This document shows, one piece after another, positions 8,040 to 17,107 of a stretch of 64,000 bases of DNA. A program made the position numbers and the translations under genes. Source of the DNA: Oscillospiraceae bacterium (GTDB lineage Bacteria > Bacillota > Clostridia > Oscillospirales > Acutalibacteraceae); NCBI GenBank assembly GCA_902790325.1, contig CADARP010000004.1, positions 44,523-108,522 of the forward strand, in the 5' to 3' direction. Under the pieces are notes generated by a model, which saw only the letters and a program-made list of their open reading frames with translations, searched no databases and was not told the origin of the DNA. Every line of letters starts with the position of its first letter. The stretch's first letter is position 1.

Positions 8040-9050
8040 ATGGCATTTGATACGATCAAACTGGAAAAAGGCCTGTATACGACCGGCCGATCCTTCACCG
8101 GCGCGCTCGAAGCGCTCGACCCGTCCGAACAGTACAAGGGCACGGCGCTCGAGGGACTGGACGCGTACCAGCGCCAGCTCAAGCGTTTTGACATCCGCGT
8201 CAGCGGCGCGGGCAGCAGTCCCGTAGAGAAGTTCTTTGCCACGACGGATTCTGCCGCGCTGTTCCCGGAGTACGTTTCCCGCGCCGTGCGGCAGGGGATG
8301 GAAGAGGCAGATCTGCTGTCCGCCGTCGTCGCCGCCGTGACCGAGATCGACGGACTCGATTACCGTTCTGTCGAATCCGTTCCGACCGACGCCGACAAAG
8401 AGCTCGCCGTCGTCGCGGAGGGCGCGTCCATCCCCGAGACGGTCGTGCGCACGCAGGAGAACCTCGTCAAGCTGCGCAAGCGCGGGCGTATGCTGACCGC
8501 CTCGTATGAAGCGATCCGCTTCCAGAAGCTCGACCTGTTCACGATCACGCTCAAACAGATCGGCGCCTACATTGCCCGCACGCAGTTTGCGGATGCGGTC
8601 GAGGTGCTGCGAAACGGCGACGGCAACAACAACGCCGCGCCGACGTCGGCCATCGCGGACACGTCCGGCCATGCGCTCGCATACAGCGACCTCGTGGACT
8701 TCTGGAATCTGTTCTCGCCGTACGGCATGAACACGCTGATCGCGTCGCCCGCGGTCGTGGCGATGCTGCTGAACCTTTCGGAGTTCAAGGACGCGCGCGC
8801 GGGCTTCAGTTTCCAGAGCACAGGTAAGATGATCACGCCCATCGGCGCGCAGCTGCTTCGTTCCGGCGCGGCGCACGACGACGAGCTGATCGGACTGGAC
8901 AGCACCTGTGCACTCGAAATGGTCAGGGCAGGCGACGTGACGACCGAGTTCGACAAGCTCATCGACCGTCAGCTCGAACGTGCCGCCATCACCATGACCG
9001 CCGGCTTCTCCAAGATTTTTAAAGACGCGTCCCGCGTGCTGACCGTCTGA
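8040..9050 (+). CDS. Phage major capsid protein (HK97-fold type)
   Basis: The 336-residue product follows the decoration-like gene and precedes connectors, with AAGGAGG upstream of the ATG at 8040. It has the profile of bacterial phage capsid proteins: an early acidic/helical arm, a long spine-helix region (EADLLSAVVAAVTEIDG), an inner section with ELAVVAEGASIPETVV, and a C-terminal segment GKMITPIGAQLLRSG then DDELIGLDSTCALEMVRAGDV, like the A-domain and P-domain strands of HK97-fold capsids. It would assemble into the icosahedral shell. It lacks a long N-terminal scaffold extension, consistent with a separate scaffold. Confidence 0.85.
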   Translation: MAFDTIKLEKGLYTTGRSFTGALEALDPSEQYKGTALEGLDAYQRQLKRFDIRVSGAGSSPVEKFFATTDSAALFPEYVSRAVRQGMEEADLLSAVVAAVTEIDGLDYRSVESVPTDADKELAVVAEGASIPETVVRTQENLVKLRKRGRMLTASYEAIRFQKLDLFTITLKQIGAYIARTQFADAVEVLRNGDGNNNAAPTSAIADTSGHALAYSDLVDFWNLFSPYGMNTLIASPAVVAMLLNLSEFKDARAGFSFQSTGKMITPIGAQLLRSGAAHDDELIGLDSTCALEMVRAGDVTTEFDKLIDRQLERAAITMTAGFSKIFKDASRVLTV

Positions 9051-9062
9051 CGGAGGCGCAGC

Positions 9063-9422
9063 ATGAACGAATGGACCGTACTGGAATGTCTGCACACGCT
9101 TCTGCCGTTGACGGACGCCGAACGCACCGAAGCGCTGCCCCTGTGCCGCGCCGCTGCCGCCGAGATCCGCGAACGGATGAAGCCGGACGCAGACCCCGCT
9201 GATCCGCGTCTGTCCCGCGCTGCCGCGGGCATCGCCTATCACCGCTGGGTCCTGCGCAGCAATGCACAAAATGCCGACGTGTCCTACTTCAAAGCAGGCG
9301 ACGTGACCGTCCACCGCGGCGGCACGCCGCCCGAGGCGCGCGGCGCGCAGATCCGCGACGAACTGCTGGAGCCGGCACTGCCGCTTCTGCGGGACGAGCG
9401 GTTCCTGTTCCGCGCCATATAA
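9063..9422 (+). CDS. Head-tail connector-like protein
   Basis: The 119-residue, mostly helical protein (EALPLCRAAAAEIRERM) sits directly after the capsid gene. Small helical adaptors of the gp6/gp15 group occupy this position and dock under the portal. Assigned by position and predicted helicity only. Confidence 0.55.
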   Translation: MNEWTVLECLHTLLPLTDAERTEALPLCRAAAAEIRERMKPDADPADPRLSRAAAGIAYHRWVLRSNAQNADVSYFKAGDVTVHRGGTPPEARGAQIRDELLEPALPLLRDERFLFRAI

Positions 9423-9433
9423 AGGAGGACGGT

Positions 9434-9781
9434 ATGCAGATCACACAATTCCTGAACCGATTCGGCAGACGCGCATTCCTGACGCAGCGGGACGGCTGGA
9501 CGAGCACGCCATTTCACTGTTTTCTGCAGCCGCTTCGGTATAAAAACAAAATGTATCTCTACGGCGTCAATACCCAGATCGGCTACAACGCGCAGGGACA
9601 CTATCTCTACATCGGTCCGCCGGAGCACGATCTGACGCGCCTGTCGGACGAGACCGAGCTTGCGATCGGCGACGAGCATTACCGTATCGACCGCGCGGAG
9701 AAGGTGTACTGCGGGGAGACGCTTTATTATATCTGGGCGATCGTGCGAACCGTCGTGGAAGAAAGCGAGGAAGGCATATGA
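9434..9781 (+). CDS. Head-closure-like protein
   Basis: The 115-residue protein begins MQITQFLNRFGRRAFLTQRD and is beta-rich, with HYLYIGPPEHDLTRL and YRIDRAEKVYCGETLYYIW, similar to small phage head-completion proteins that seal the connector. AAAGGAGG lies before the ATG. Its stop overlaps the following ATG by 4 bases, so the two are likely translated together. Assigned by order. Confidence 0.5.
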   Translation: MQITQFLNRFGRRAFLTQRDGWTSTPFHCFLQPLRYKNKMYLYGVNTQIGYNAQGHYLYIGPPEHDLTRLSDETELAIGDEHYRIDRAEKVYCGETLYYIWAIVRTVVEESEEGI

Positions 9782-10617
9782 GCAGTATCAGCGCGCTGCC
9801 GGGCGACATTGTCCGGTGGCTGTCCGCGCAGCAGGACCTGTCCGACATCACCTTCCTGACGGAGTTTCCCGCAATCAAAAAAGCCGTGCCGCTGCGCAAG
9901 GTCATCGTTGCGGTCGGACTGCACGACGTGACGCTGACCGACCAGTTCCGCGACGACGGCAACGGCGTGCTTGTACGGCAGGAGTACTGCCGCAGCGCCG
10001 CCATGCTGATCCATCTCGCCATCCATGTCCCGTTCTCCCGCGGCGGACACACCTGCCACGAGGTTTTCTCCGACGTGATCGACGCGCTGAATTTTGCCTC
10101 CGATCTGCACATCGAGGAATCCGGCTGCGAAAACATCGTCGAGGACAGGGACACGGACGCGCTGGTGCTGAAAGGATACATCCGCATTACGGCGGATTTC
10201 TGCCCCGCAGCTTCCTCTAATATGAATTTTCAGTCGTTTTTTGACAAAACGCTGCTCTGCGGGTCGCACATCCGCGATATGTCGATCCATGCCAGTGCCG
10301 ACGAGAAACATCTGTGGGAACACCCGCTGTTCGTCACGCGATACATGGGGACGGGCGAGGGGTCGCGTCTGATCACGCTTGACTTCGCGCCGTCGTACGC
10401 TGCGGTTTTTGCCGTGCAGTATCCGCCCATGCTGTATAATCCGACGCAGCAGCGCACGGAGCTGTACAGCGGGTCGGCGTCCAAGTTCGGCAGTACCGAA
10501 GGGATCACCGTGAGCGGAAGGGACGTGCGCGTCTATTCCGATCAGGGCACGTTTCCGGGCGTTATGCCGTACCTGAACAAAGCCGGCTTTACCTATTGCC
10601 TTGTCGCAGCCAGATGA
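9778..10617 (+). CDS. Neck/tail-terminator-like protein with extra C-terminal domain
   Basis: Last gene of the head cassette, 279 residues. The first ~145 residues have the size and pattern of a tail-terminator/neck protein (VIVAVGLHDVTLTDQF, then a strand-rich region). The rest is an extra beta-rich domain with LITLDFAPSYAAVFAVQYPP near 205-225 and GFTYCLVAAR at the end, resembling C-terminal domains of tail-fibre or spike proteins. Such a fusion at the end of a head operon, with no tail tube, tape measure or baseplate after it, is unusual. It overlaps the upstream gene by 4 bases. Function inferred; similarity of the C-terminal domain to spikes is my reading and is unproved. Confidence 0.5.
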   Translation: MSSISALPGDIVRWLSAQQDLSDITFLTEFPAIKKAVPLRKVIVAVGLHDVTLTDQFRDDGNGVLVRQEYCRSAAMLIHLAIHVPFSRGGHTCHEVFSDVIDALNFASDLHIEESGCENIVEDRDTDALVLKGYIRITADFCPAASSNMNFQSFFDKTLLCGSHIRDMSIHASADEKHLWEHPLFVTRYMGTGEGSRLITLDFAPSYAAVFAVQYPPMLYNPTQQRTELYSGSASKFGSTEGITVSGRDVRVYSDQGTFPGVMPYLNKAGFTYCLVAAR

Positions 10618-10622
10618 CAGTC

Positions 10623-10672
10623 GGGGCTGCCGCATCCGGCGATCCGATCCCGGGTGCGGCGGCTCCTTTTTT
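10623..10672 (+). terminator. Terminator closing the phage head cassette
   Basis: A 17-base stem, where all mismatches are G-U pairs, with a 10-base loop and six T. It starts 6 bases after the last head gene. Confidence 0.9.
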
Positions 10673-10691
10673 GCATCAATCCAAAATAATC

Positions 10692-10720
10692 TTGACAGTT
10701 ATGCTGTTAAGATGTATAAT
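10692..10720 (+). promoter_or_regulatory. Promoter of the amino-acid ABC importer
   Basis: Consensus TTGACA and TATAAT separated by 17 bases, just downstream of the phage-cassette terminator and 32 bases upstream of the binding-protein gene. This is the best promoter in the region. Confidence 0.85.
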
Positions 10721-10752
10721 TATGCCATACTCGAGAATAAAGGAGAGGTATT

Positions 10753-11517
10753 ATGAAAAAGATCCTTGCACTTGTACTGGCAGTTATGCTTGCGCTGCTG
10801 ACCTTCGCGGGCTGCGGCGGACAGAAGACCGAAGCCGACAAGCCCGAATCGACGGGCAAAACGCTCATCATGGCGACCAACGCTTCGTTCCCGCCCTATG
10901 AGTTTAAAGACGGCGACGCCATCGTCGGCATCGACGCCGAGATCGCAGGCGAGATCGCCAACAAGCTCGGCATGGAGCTGGAGATCCAGGACGTGAAATT
11001 CGACTCCATCATCACCGGCGTCCAGACAGGCAAGTTTGATATCGGTATGGCGGGCATGACCGTGACCGAGGAACGTCTGAAGAACGTCAGCTTCTCCGAC
11101 ACGTATGCCAAGGGCGTGCAGGTCATCATCGTCAAAGAGGACAGCGAGATTGCCGGCCCCGGCGATCTGGACGGCGCGATGATCGGCGTGCAGCAGAGCA
11201 CGACCGGCCACATCTATGCGTCCGAGCAGTACGGCGAGGATCATATCACGGCATTTGATACCGGCAACGACGCCGTGCAGGCGCTTGTCGCGGATAAAGT
11301 TGCGGCGGTCATCATCGACAACGAGCCGGCGAAGTCCTATGTCGCGTCCAACCCCGGTCTGAAGATCCTCGATACCGCTTATGCCGAGGAAGATTACGCC
11401 ATCTGCGTATCGAAAGACAATCCCGAGCTGCTCGATCAGATCAACGGTGCGCTTGCGGAGCTGACTGCGGACGGCACGATCAGCCGGATCATCGAGAAGT
11501 ATATCCCTGCCGAATAA
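10753..11517 (+). CDS. Polar amino-acid ABC transporter, substrate-binding lipoprotein
   Basis: The 254-residue family 3 solute-binding lipoprotein has a lipoprotein signal with the lipobox ending TFAGC (Cys 21). After a short linker it shows TLIMATNASFPPYEF, GIDAEIAGEIANKLG and the GKFDIGMAGMTVTEER block, the ligand-binding signature of HisJ/GlnH-like proteins. It would be anchored outside the membrane and deliver an amino acid to the permease. A GGAGAGG ribosome site precedes the ATG. The substrate is not determined; Arg/Asp placement fits a polar amino acid. First gene of a three-gene operon. Confidence 0.93.
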   Translation: MKKILALVLAVMLALLTFAGCGGQKTEADKPESTGKTLIMATNASFPPYEFKDGDAIVGIDAEIAGEIANKLGMELEIQDVKFDSIITGVQTGKFDIGMAGMTVTEERLKNVSFSDTYAKGVQVIIVKEDSEIAGPGDLDGAMIGVQQSTTGHIYASEQYGEDHITAFDTGNDAVQALVADKVAAVIIDNEPAKSYVASNPGLKILDTAYAEEDYAICVSKDNPELLDQINGALAELTADGTISRIIEKYIPAE

Positions 11518-11536
11518 TCAAACACAGCATCAATAT

Positions 11537-11567
11537 GGGGCGGGCGCGAAACCCGTCCCTCTTTTTC
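11537..11567 (+). terminator. Intra-operon hairpin between binding protein and permease
   Basis: An 8-base stem (GGGGCGGG / CCCGTCCC with one G-U) with a 7-base loop is followed by CTCTTTTTCT. It lies in the 65-base gap between the first two importer genes. Such hairpins usually stop part of the transcripts so that the binding protein is made in excess over the permease. Confidence 0.65.
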
Positions 11568-11582
11568 TAAGGAGAGCATCGT

Positions 11583-12326
11583 ATGAATCATTTGCTTTTG
11601 GACGTCGGCAATTTCAGCGAGCAGTTCAAGCTGAATTTTATCGACGACGAGCGGTGGAAGTGGATCGTTCAGGGCTTGCTTGTCACGCTCGAGATCACGG
11701 CGGTCGCGCTGGTGATCGGTATCGCAATCGGTATCGTTGTGTCGGCGGTGCGTTCGTCCTACGACAAAAATAAGGAAACCATGAAAGCAAGGGGCGGCGT
11801 CGGATACGCGCTGCTCTCGGGTGCCAACTCCGTGTGCAGGCTGTATCTGACGATCATCCGCGGAACGCCGACCGTGGTGCAGCTTTTGATCTTTTACTTC
11901 ATCATCTTTTCCGGCTGGCGAAACGGCGTCCCCGTGGCGATGATCTCGTTCGGCATCAATTCCGGCGCGTATGTCGCGGAGATTTTCCGCAGCGGCATCA
12001 TGTCGGTTGACGAGGGACAGTTCGAGGCCAGCCGCAGTCTCGGCTTCGGCTATCTCTCCACGATGCGCTATGTTGTCGTGCCGCAGGCGTTCAAAGCGGT
12101 GCTGCCCGCACTGGGCAACGAGTTTATCGTGCTGCTCAAAGAGACGTCCATTGCCGGTTACGTGGGCATCATGGACCTGACCAAGGCGGGCGACCTGATC
12201 CGCGGCCGGACGTTCTCGAAGCTGATGCCGTTGATCGCCGTGGCGCTGATCTACCTCACACTTGTGATGGTGCTGACGTGGGCGCTCGGTTTGCTCGAAA
12301 GGAGGCTGCGCAAGAATGAACGCTAA
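11583..12326 (+). CDS. Polar amino-acid ABC transporter, permease
   Basis: The 247-residue membrane protein of the HisM/GlnP family has five or so hydrophobic helices and the family motif ending in [16 protein letters not shown] near residues 172-187, preceded by the EAA-type loop ([24 protein letters not shown]). Two identical copies would form the channel. TAAGGAGAG precedes the ATG. Its end overlaps the ATPase gene by 11 bases. Confidence 0.92.
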   Translation: MNHLLLDVGNFSEQFKLNFIDDERWKWIVQGLLVTLEITAVALVIGIAIGIVVSAVRSSYDKNKETMKARGGVGYALLSGANSVCRLYLTIIRGTPTVVQLLIFYFIIFSGWRNGVPVAMISFGINSGAYVAEIFRSGIMSVDEGQFEASRSLGFGYLSTMRYVVVPQAFKAVLPALGNEFIVLLKETSIAGYVGIMDLTKAGDLIRGRTFSKLMPLIAVALIYLTLVMVLTWALGLLERRLRKNER

Positions 12327-13062
12327 TGACGTATTGCTGAAGGTTGTCGGCCTGAAGAAGTACTATAAAGACGGAGCGGTCAAGGCGCTCGACGGTGTGG
12401 ACTGCGAGATCCATGCGGGCGAGGTGGTCGTCATCATCGGCCCGTCCGGATGCGGCAAATCCACCTTTTTGCGCTCCCTGAACCTTCTGGAGCTGCCGAC
12501 CGCCGGTGAGATCTACTTCGAGGGCGACAAGATCAACGATCCCAGGATCGACATCAACCTCCACCGCCAGAAAATCGGCATGGTGTTCCAGCAGTTCAAT
12601 CTGTTCAACAATCTTGATATTTTATCCAACATCACGCTTGCGCCGATGAAGCTGCTCAAGCAATCGCGCGCCGAAGCGGAAAAGAACGCGATGGAGCTGC
12701 TCGAGCGCATCGGCCTTCCGGACAAAGCGCGCAACTATCCCTCGCAGCTTTCCGGCGGACAGAAACAGCGCATCGCCATCGTGCGTGCGCTTGCGATGAA
12801 GCCGGACGTGATGCTCTTTGACGAGCCGACGTCCGCGCTCGATCCCGAAATGGTCGGTGAGGTGCTGGACGTGATGAAGGAACTGGCACGCAGCGGCATG
12901 ACGATGGTCGTCGTCACGCACGAGATGGGCTTTGCCCGCGAGGTCGGGTCGCGCGTGCTGTTCATGGAAGGCGGCAGGATCGTCGAGGAGAACGAGCCGA
13001 ATACGTTCTTTGCGTCCCCGGCGACCCAGCGTGCACAGGATTTCCTTTCCAAAGTTTTATAA
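12316..13062 (+). CDS. Polar amino-acid ABC transporter, ATP-binding protein
   Basis: The 248-residue ATPase (GlnQ/HisP type) has Walker [10 protein letters not shown] (residues ~43-51), the signature LSGGQKQR (~146-153), Walker [16 protein letters not shown] and an H-loop VVTHEMGF. It powers the importer made with the two preceding genes. Start overlaps the permease gene, which suggests coupling. No clear terminator was found after it in the 86 bases before the next gene. Confidence 0.94.
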   Translation: MNANDVLLKVVGLKKYYKDGAVKALDGVDCEIHAGEVVVIIGPSGCGKSTFLRSLNLLELPTAGEIYFEGDKINDPRIDINLHRQKIGMVFQQFNLFNNLDILSNITLAPMKLLKQSRAEAEKNAMELLERIGLPDKARNYPSQLSGGQKQRIAIVRALAMKPDVMLFDEPTSALDPEMVGEVLDVMKELARSGMTMVVVTHEMGFAREVGSRVLFMEGGRIVEENEPNTFFASPATQRAQDFLSKVL

Positions 13063-13148
13063 TATCATATCTGTTTCCTGTATAGAGAAGCGGCTGTTTG
13101 GCATACTTTACGCCCTTTCGCGCAAGCTATCCAAAGAAGGTGGTTTGC

Positions 13149-14648
13149 ATGAAAAGGGCGTTTTGTTTTATATTGGCTTGTGTTTTTCTCTTTCTGACCG
13201 CGGCGTGCGGCAAGTCGCCGCAGCAGCAGGCGCGCCGGGATACGCAGAAACAGCCGCAGCCGCAGGCGGCGTATACCGCAAAGCCGTCGCGGTGGAGCAA
13301 GAAGGAAGCGGTTTTCGTCACGCTCTCGCCGACGGGCGAGCCGAAAAGCGTGCGCGTGACAGACAGGATCACGACGGACAGACCGCAGGTGCGCGTCGAA
13401 GACGTCAGCATCCTGCGGAATATCCGGAACCTGAAGGGAACCGAGGAGCCGGTCACGGACGGTGTGAATCTGACGTGGCACATGCCGACGCAGGAACTGT
13501 ATTACACGGGCGAGACGGACAAACAGCCGCCGGTGCTGCTGTCGATCTCGTATACGCTTGACGGCCGGGCGATCGAGCCGGACGCGCTGCGCGGAAAGGC
13601 GGGAACGGTCGGGGTGCGTGTGCGCGCAAAAAATACGCTGCGAAGCGGCGGGTTGTGCACGCCGTTCGTCCTTTTGGGCGGCACGATTCTGCCGCAGGAT
13701 GCGCGCGGCGTCACCGTGGAAAACGGCGGGACACTTGGCGACGGCAATCGTGACGCGGTGTTTTCGATTCTGCTTCCCGGCATGGCGGAAAGTCTCGGCC
13801 TTGCCGATGCGAAGCTGCTGCCGGAATCGTTTGCCGTCACGTTCCGCACCGCGCGTTTTACGCCGTGCGAATGGTATTTCGTGCTGCTGCCGCTGTCAAC
13901 GCTGCAGCTCGGCGACGCGCTGCATGACGTGTTCGGCGAATCGGAGCTGCCGCAGTTCGACGCATCGCCCGTGCTGTCCGCGCTTCGCGGATTCGACGGC
14001 GCGCAGATCCGCGAAATGCTCCAAAAGCTGCCGCAGATCGCGCCGCTGTTCCGCACGGCAGGCGACGCCATGCAGGCGTATGAAGCCGAACAGCCGCTTC
14101 TCGACGTGCTGCAAACGTATCTGACGCAGGAAAACGCGGCGCTGCTGCAGCAGACGATCGACTCTTTAAGCGGCACGACACTGCAGGAATACGCGGCGCT
14201 GCTGCAGAATCCCGCGTTCGTTTCGCTTTTGTCGGACATGACCACGGTGTCGGCGGCATTCTCGGGCATCATTCCGGTACTGGCGTCGTTCCTTGCGGAT
14301 CTGCAGACGCCGCAGGTGCGCGCCGCCATTGCCGCGCTGCCGGACATGATGGACAAGCTGCGCGCGCTGACGGACGCGCTCGAACGGAACGGTCGGTTCC
14401 TCGAGAGCGTTACGGTATTTTCCGAAAGCGGGGCGCTCGGGCAGTTTGCGTCGCTCTTGTCCTCGGTGCAGTCGATGCTCGACAGCGGCGTCCTCGACAC
14501 GCTGCAATCCCTTGCCGGACGGACGGATACACTGCGGGAGAAACTGACCGCGCTGCTGGACGAAGGCAAAAAATACGGCATCTTCACGACCGCGCCGCAA
14601 GATGCCGAAACAAGCGTGTATTTTGTTTTCAAGACCGATCAGGCATAG
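13149..14648 (+). CDS. Secreted lipoprotein of the YhgE/Pip-associated heptad-repeat type
   Basis: The 499-residue product has a lipoprotein signal (lipobox LTAAC, Cys 20). The start at 13149 is chosen because upstream in-frame codons would bury the signal peptide. The N-terminal half has TYTLDGRAIEPDALRGKAG, GGTILPQDARGVTVENGG and LPESFAVTFRTARF, a layout I know from clostridial proteins with leucine/glycine heptad repeats that are usually encoded beside YhgE/Pip membrane proteins (secretion or phage-infection related). The C-terminal half is a long helical region rich in Leu heptads (residues ~280-480). No YhgE gene is adjacent here. It converges with the next gene, overlapping by 10 bases. 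Confidence 0.6.
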   Translation: MKRAFCFILACVFLFLTAACGKSPQQQARRDTQKQPQPQAAYTAKPSRWSKKEAVFVTLSPTGEPKSVRVTDRITTDRPQVRVEDVSILRNIRNLKGTEEPVTDGVNLTWHMPTQELYYTGETDKQPPVLLSISYTLDGRAIEPDALRGKAGTVGVRVRAKNTLRSGGLCTPFVLLGGTILPQDARGVTVENGGTLGDGNRDAVFSILLPGMAESLGLADAKLLPESFAVTFRTARFTPCEWYFVLLPLSTLQLGDALHDVFGESELPQFDASPVLSALRGFDGAQIREMLQKLPQIAPLFRTAGDAMQAYEAEQPLLDVLQTYLTQENAALLQQTIDSLSGTTLQEYAALLQNPAFVSLLSDMTTVSAAFSGIIPVLASFLADLQTPQVRAAIAALPDMMDKLRALTDALERNGRFLESVTVFSESGALGQFASLLSSVQSMLDSGVLDTLQSLAGRTDTLREKLTALLDEGKKYGIFTTAPQDAETSVYFVFKTDQA

Positions 14649-16144
14649 CCGATCCGAACCGCAAGGGCGAGCATGAGCGCGCAGAACGCGTACTCGGCAA
14701 CAAACAGTTTCCACGTGAAGCGCATGAACTTGCCGTACGACACGCCGACCAGTCCGATCGCGATCAGCATCACGCCGCTGGTCGGATAGAGAATATTGCC
14801 CAGACCGTCCGCAACGCTGAAGCCCAGCACGATGCACTGCCGCGTGATATGCACCATATCCGCCAGCGGCAGCACGAGCGGCATGATGAGAAACGCCTTG
14901 GCCGTACCGCTTCCGATGAAAAACTCCATTGCCAGCACGACAAGCGAGATCAGCAGCAGCGACGCCACGGGACCGACGCCCGCGATACCGTTGTAGATGT
15001 AATACAGCACTGTGTCGATGATCTTGCCCTCGCGCATGAGGAACGTGATCGCCATGACGAAGACGATCAGCGGCGCGATCGGCGCGATGGATTTGGCGCC
15101 CTCGAGAAAACCGGTCAGCAGGTTCTTGCCGCGGATGCCCGCGATCCGTCCGGCACACAGACCGCCGACGGTGAAGAAGATCGCCATGCCCGCCATCGGC
15201 AGATAGCTGATGATGTCGCGCACGCTCTGCGGGATGGCGGAGATGCGCTGCAGGATGAAACTGCCCGCAGCCAGCACCAGCACGCCGGAAATGCAGCCGA
15301 CGAATACGCGCGTCGCTTTTTTCAGAAGCGGATCTTCCGCGACGGATACGTCCGGCTCGCCGTATTTTTCACGAAGCGCGCCGTCGGTTGCGAACGTCAC
15401 GGAACGCTGCGGATTTTTCTCGATACGTTTGGCGTACAGCACGACGAACGCCGTCAGGATGGCGTATACGCCGATAAAGACGAGCAGGCGATAACCCAGT
15501 CCGCTGAAGATCGGCAGCCCGGCCATGGACTGCACGAGCACGACGTTGAACGGATTGAACGTCGCGGCGGAATAGCCGAACGCGATCGCGATCAGGCTGA
15601 TGGACAGACCGACCAGCGAATCCCAGCCCAGCGCGAGCGAGATCGCCACACACAGCGGGACGATGGTGATGCTCTCCTCTAAAATGCCCACTACGGAGGA
15701 CAGCGTCATCATGATCAAAATGACGATCGGCAGCAGCAGATATTTTCGCTTGGAGAAGCGCAGCACGACGCTTGACATGATAAACGTCAGTACGCCGCTT
15801 TTGTCGAGTATGAGGAACGTGCCGCCGATCAGGACGATGAACAGGATGATCGCCACGCCCGTCAGTGCATCGGATGAATCGAACACCTCGATCGGTGCGG
15901 TAAATGTTCTCCAGAACGGCAGGCGGAAATCGAGCTCCCGGTATGTAGAATTGCCGCTTTCGTCCGCAGCGACGATCGTGCCCTGCGCATCGCGCAGATA
16001 TTCGCCGCGCGGCACGACCTGCGTGAGCACACCGGCCAGCAGCAGGATGCCCACGATGACCGCGAAGATGAACAGCAGCGTTTTTTTATTCAGATGCAGA
16101 CCGACGTCTTTTTGGGACTGTTCGGTGGTACGGATTTCGGACAA
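14639..16144 (-). CDS. YfcC/C4-dicarboxylate-type membrane transporter
   Basis: The 501-residue protein has about 11-12 hydrophobic helices starting KKTLLFIFAVIVGILLLAGV. Family landmarks are VPRGEY, the GILEESI loop and FNPFNVVLVQSMAG, all typical of YfcC-like (DcuC-related) carriers of carboxylates or amino acids. Start: TTG at 16144 is preferred because GGAGGG is 7 bases upstream and the first in-frame ATG lies inside the preceding gene. It follows the 1-phosphofructokinase gene by 20 bases in the same direction. Substrate unknown. Confidence 0.8.
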   Translation of the reverse strand: MSEIRTTEQSQKDVGLHLNKKTLLFIFAVIVGILLLAGVLTQVVPRGEYLRDAQGTIVAADESGNSTYRELDFRLPFWRTFTAPIEVFDSSDALTGVAIILFIVLIGGTFLILDKSGVLTFIMSSVVLRFSKRKYLLLPIVILIMMTLSSVVGILEESITIVPLCVAISLALGWDSLVGLSISLIAIAFGYSAATFNPFNVVLVQSMAGLPIFSGLGYRLLVFIGVYAILTAFVVLYAKRIEKNPQRSVTFATDGALREKYGEPDVSVAEDPLLKKATRVFVGCISGVLVLAAGSFILQRISAIPQSVRDIISYLPMAGMAIFFTVGGLCAGRIAGIRGKNLLTGFLEGAKSIAPIAPLIVFVMAITFLMREGKIIDTVLYYIYNGIAGVGPVASLLLISLVVLAMEFFIGSGTAKAFLIMPLVLPLADMVHITRQCIVLGFSVADGLGNILYPTSGVMLIAIGLVGVSYGKFMRFTWKLFVAEYAFCALMLALAVRIGYA

Positions 16145-16164
16145 GCGGATCCCTCCGTTCGGTT

Positions 16165-17106
16165 TTAGTCGAGAAAACGTATCGGCACGTCCTGTGCGCG
16201 GGCAAGGGCGTCGTTCAGCGTCGCAACCTGCGTGCCCGGCAAAGACGCGGTGCATGTTCCGGCAGCTGTCATGATCTTTGCTGCTTCAATGAGCGTGCGC
16301 TCCTGTACGAGCGACCACGCCAGCGCCGCGACCATGGAGTCGCCGGCGGCTGCTGCGGAACCGACCGAAATGGGGAAGGGGATCGTTTGTATCGCCAGCG
16401 CGCCGCGCACGATGACCGCCCCTTCCGCGCCGCACGATACGGCGACCATACCGACGCCGTCCGCGATCAGCTTTCGCGCAGCGGCGACGATCTCGGGCAC
16501 GGTACGCACGTCTTCGCCGACGAGCGCGCGGAACTCCGCCAGATTCGGCTTGATTGCGTACGGTTTCGCCTGGATTCCGCGCCGCAGCGCGTCGCCGTCC
16601 GCGTCGAGGATGACACGCACGCCGAGACGGTTGGCCTCGGCTGTCAGATCGTAATAGACGTCCGCGCCGAGATCGGGCGGGAGACTTCCGGACAGTGTGA
16701 GCACGTCGGCGTCCGGCAGGAACTGCCGCAGCGTTTTGAGAAACGCCGCGTACGCATCGCCGGCTTCGGAGCCTCTCTCGTTCAGCTCCGTCATTTCGCC
16801 CGTGGACAAATCGAGGACTTTGAGGTTGACGCGCGTTTCGCCCTGCGCCGCGCAGAACGCGCACGGCACGCCCATGTTTTCCAGAGCCTCTACGAGCCTG
16901 CGTCCGTTCAGGCCGGCGGCGATACCCGTCGCGGCAAACTCAACGCCGCAGCCGATCAGCGCGCGGGCGACGTTGACGCCCTTGCCGCCGACGTCCGTCC
17001 GGCTCGTCAGCACGCGGTTCGTTCTCCCGACGCCGAACGACGAAGTCTCGACGGTTTTGTCCATGCAGGGGTTGAGCGTGACGGTGACGATCTTCGGCTT
17101 TTCCAT
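16165..17106 (-). CDS. fruK: 1-phosphofructokinase-like PfkB family sugar kinase
   Basis: The 313-residue protein has the FruK/LacC start VTVTLNPCMDKTVE, the GGKGVNVARAL sugar-binding block, KPNLAEFRALVGE and the PfkB signature region VGSAAAAGDSMVAALA, where Asp of GDSM is the catalytic base. The usual VGAGDS glycine is replaced by Ala here, a small change in the anion hole. The enzyme would phosphorylate fructose 1-phosphate (or tagatose 6-phosphate). No fructose PTS is adjacent. It lies 1 base downstream of asparagine synthase, within a four-gene minus-strand run. Confidence 0.82.
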   Translation of the reverse strand: MEKPKIVTVTLNPCMDKTVETSSFGVGRTNRVLTSRTDVGGKGVNVARALIGCGVEFAATGIAAGLNGRRLVEALENMGVPCAFCAAQGETRVNLKVLDLSTGEMTELNERGSEAGDAYAAFLKTLRQFLPDADVLTLSGSLPPDLGADVYYDLTAEANRLGVRVILDADGDALRRGIQAKPYAIKPNLAEFRALVGEDVRTVPEIVAAARKLIADGVGMVAVSCGAEGAVIVRGALAIQTIPFPISVGSAAAAGDSMVAALAWSLVQERTLIEAAKIMTAAGTCTASLPGTQVATLNDALARAQDVPIRFLD

Positions 17107-17107
17107 A

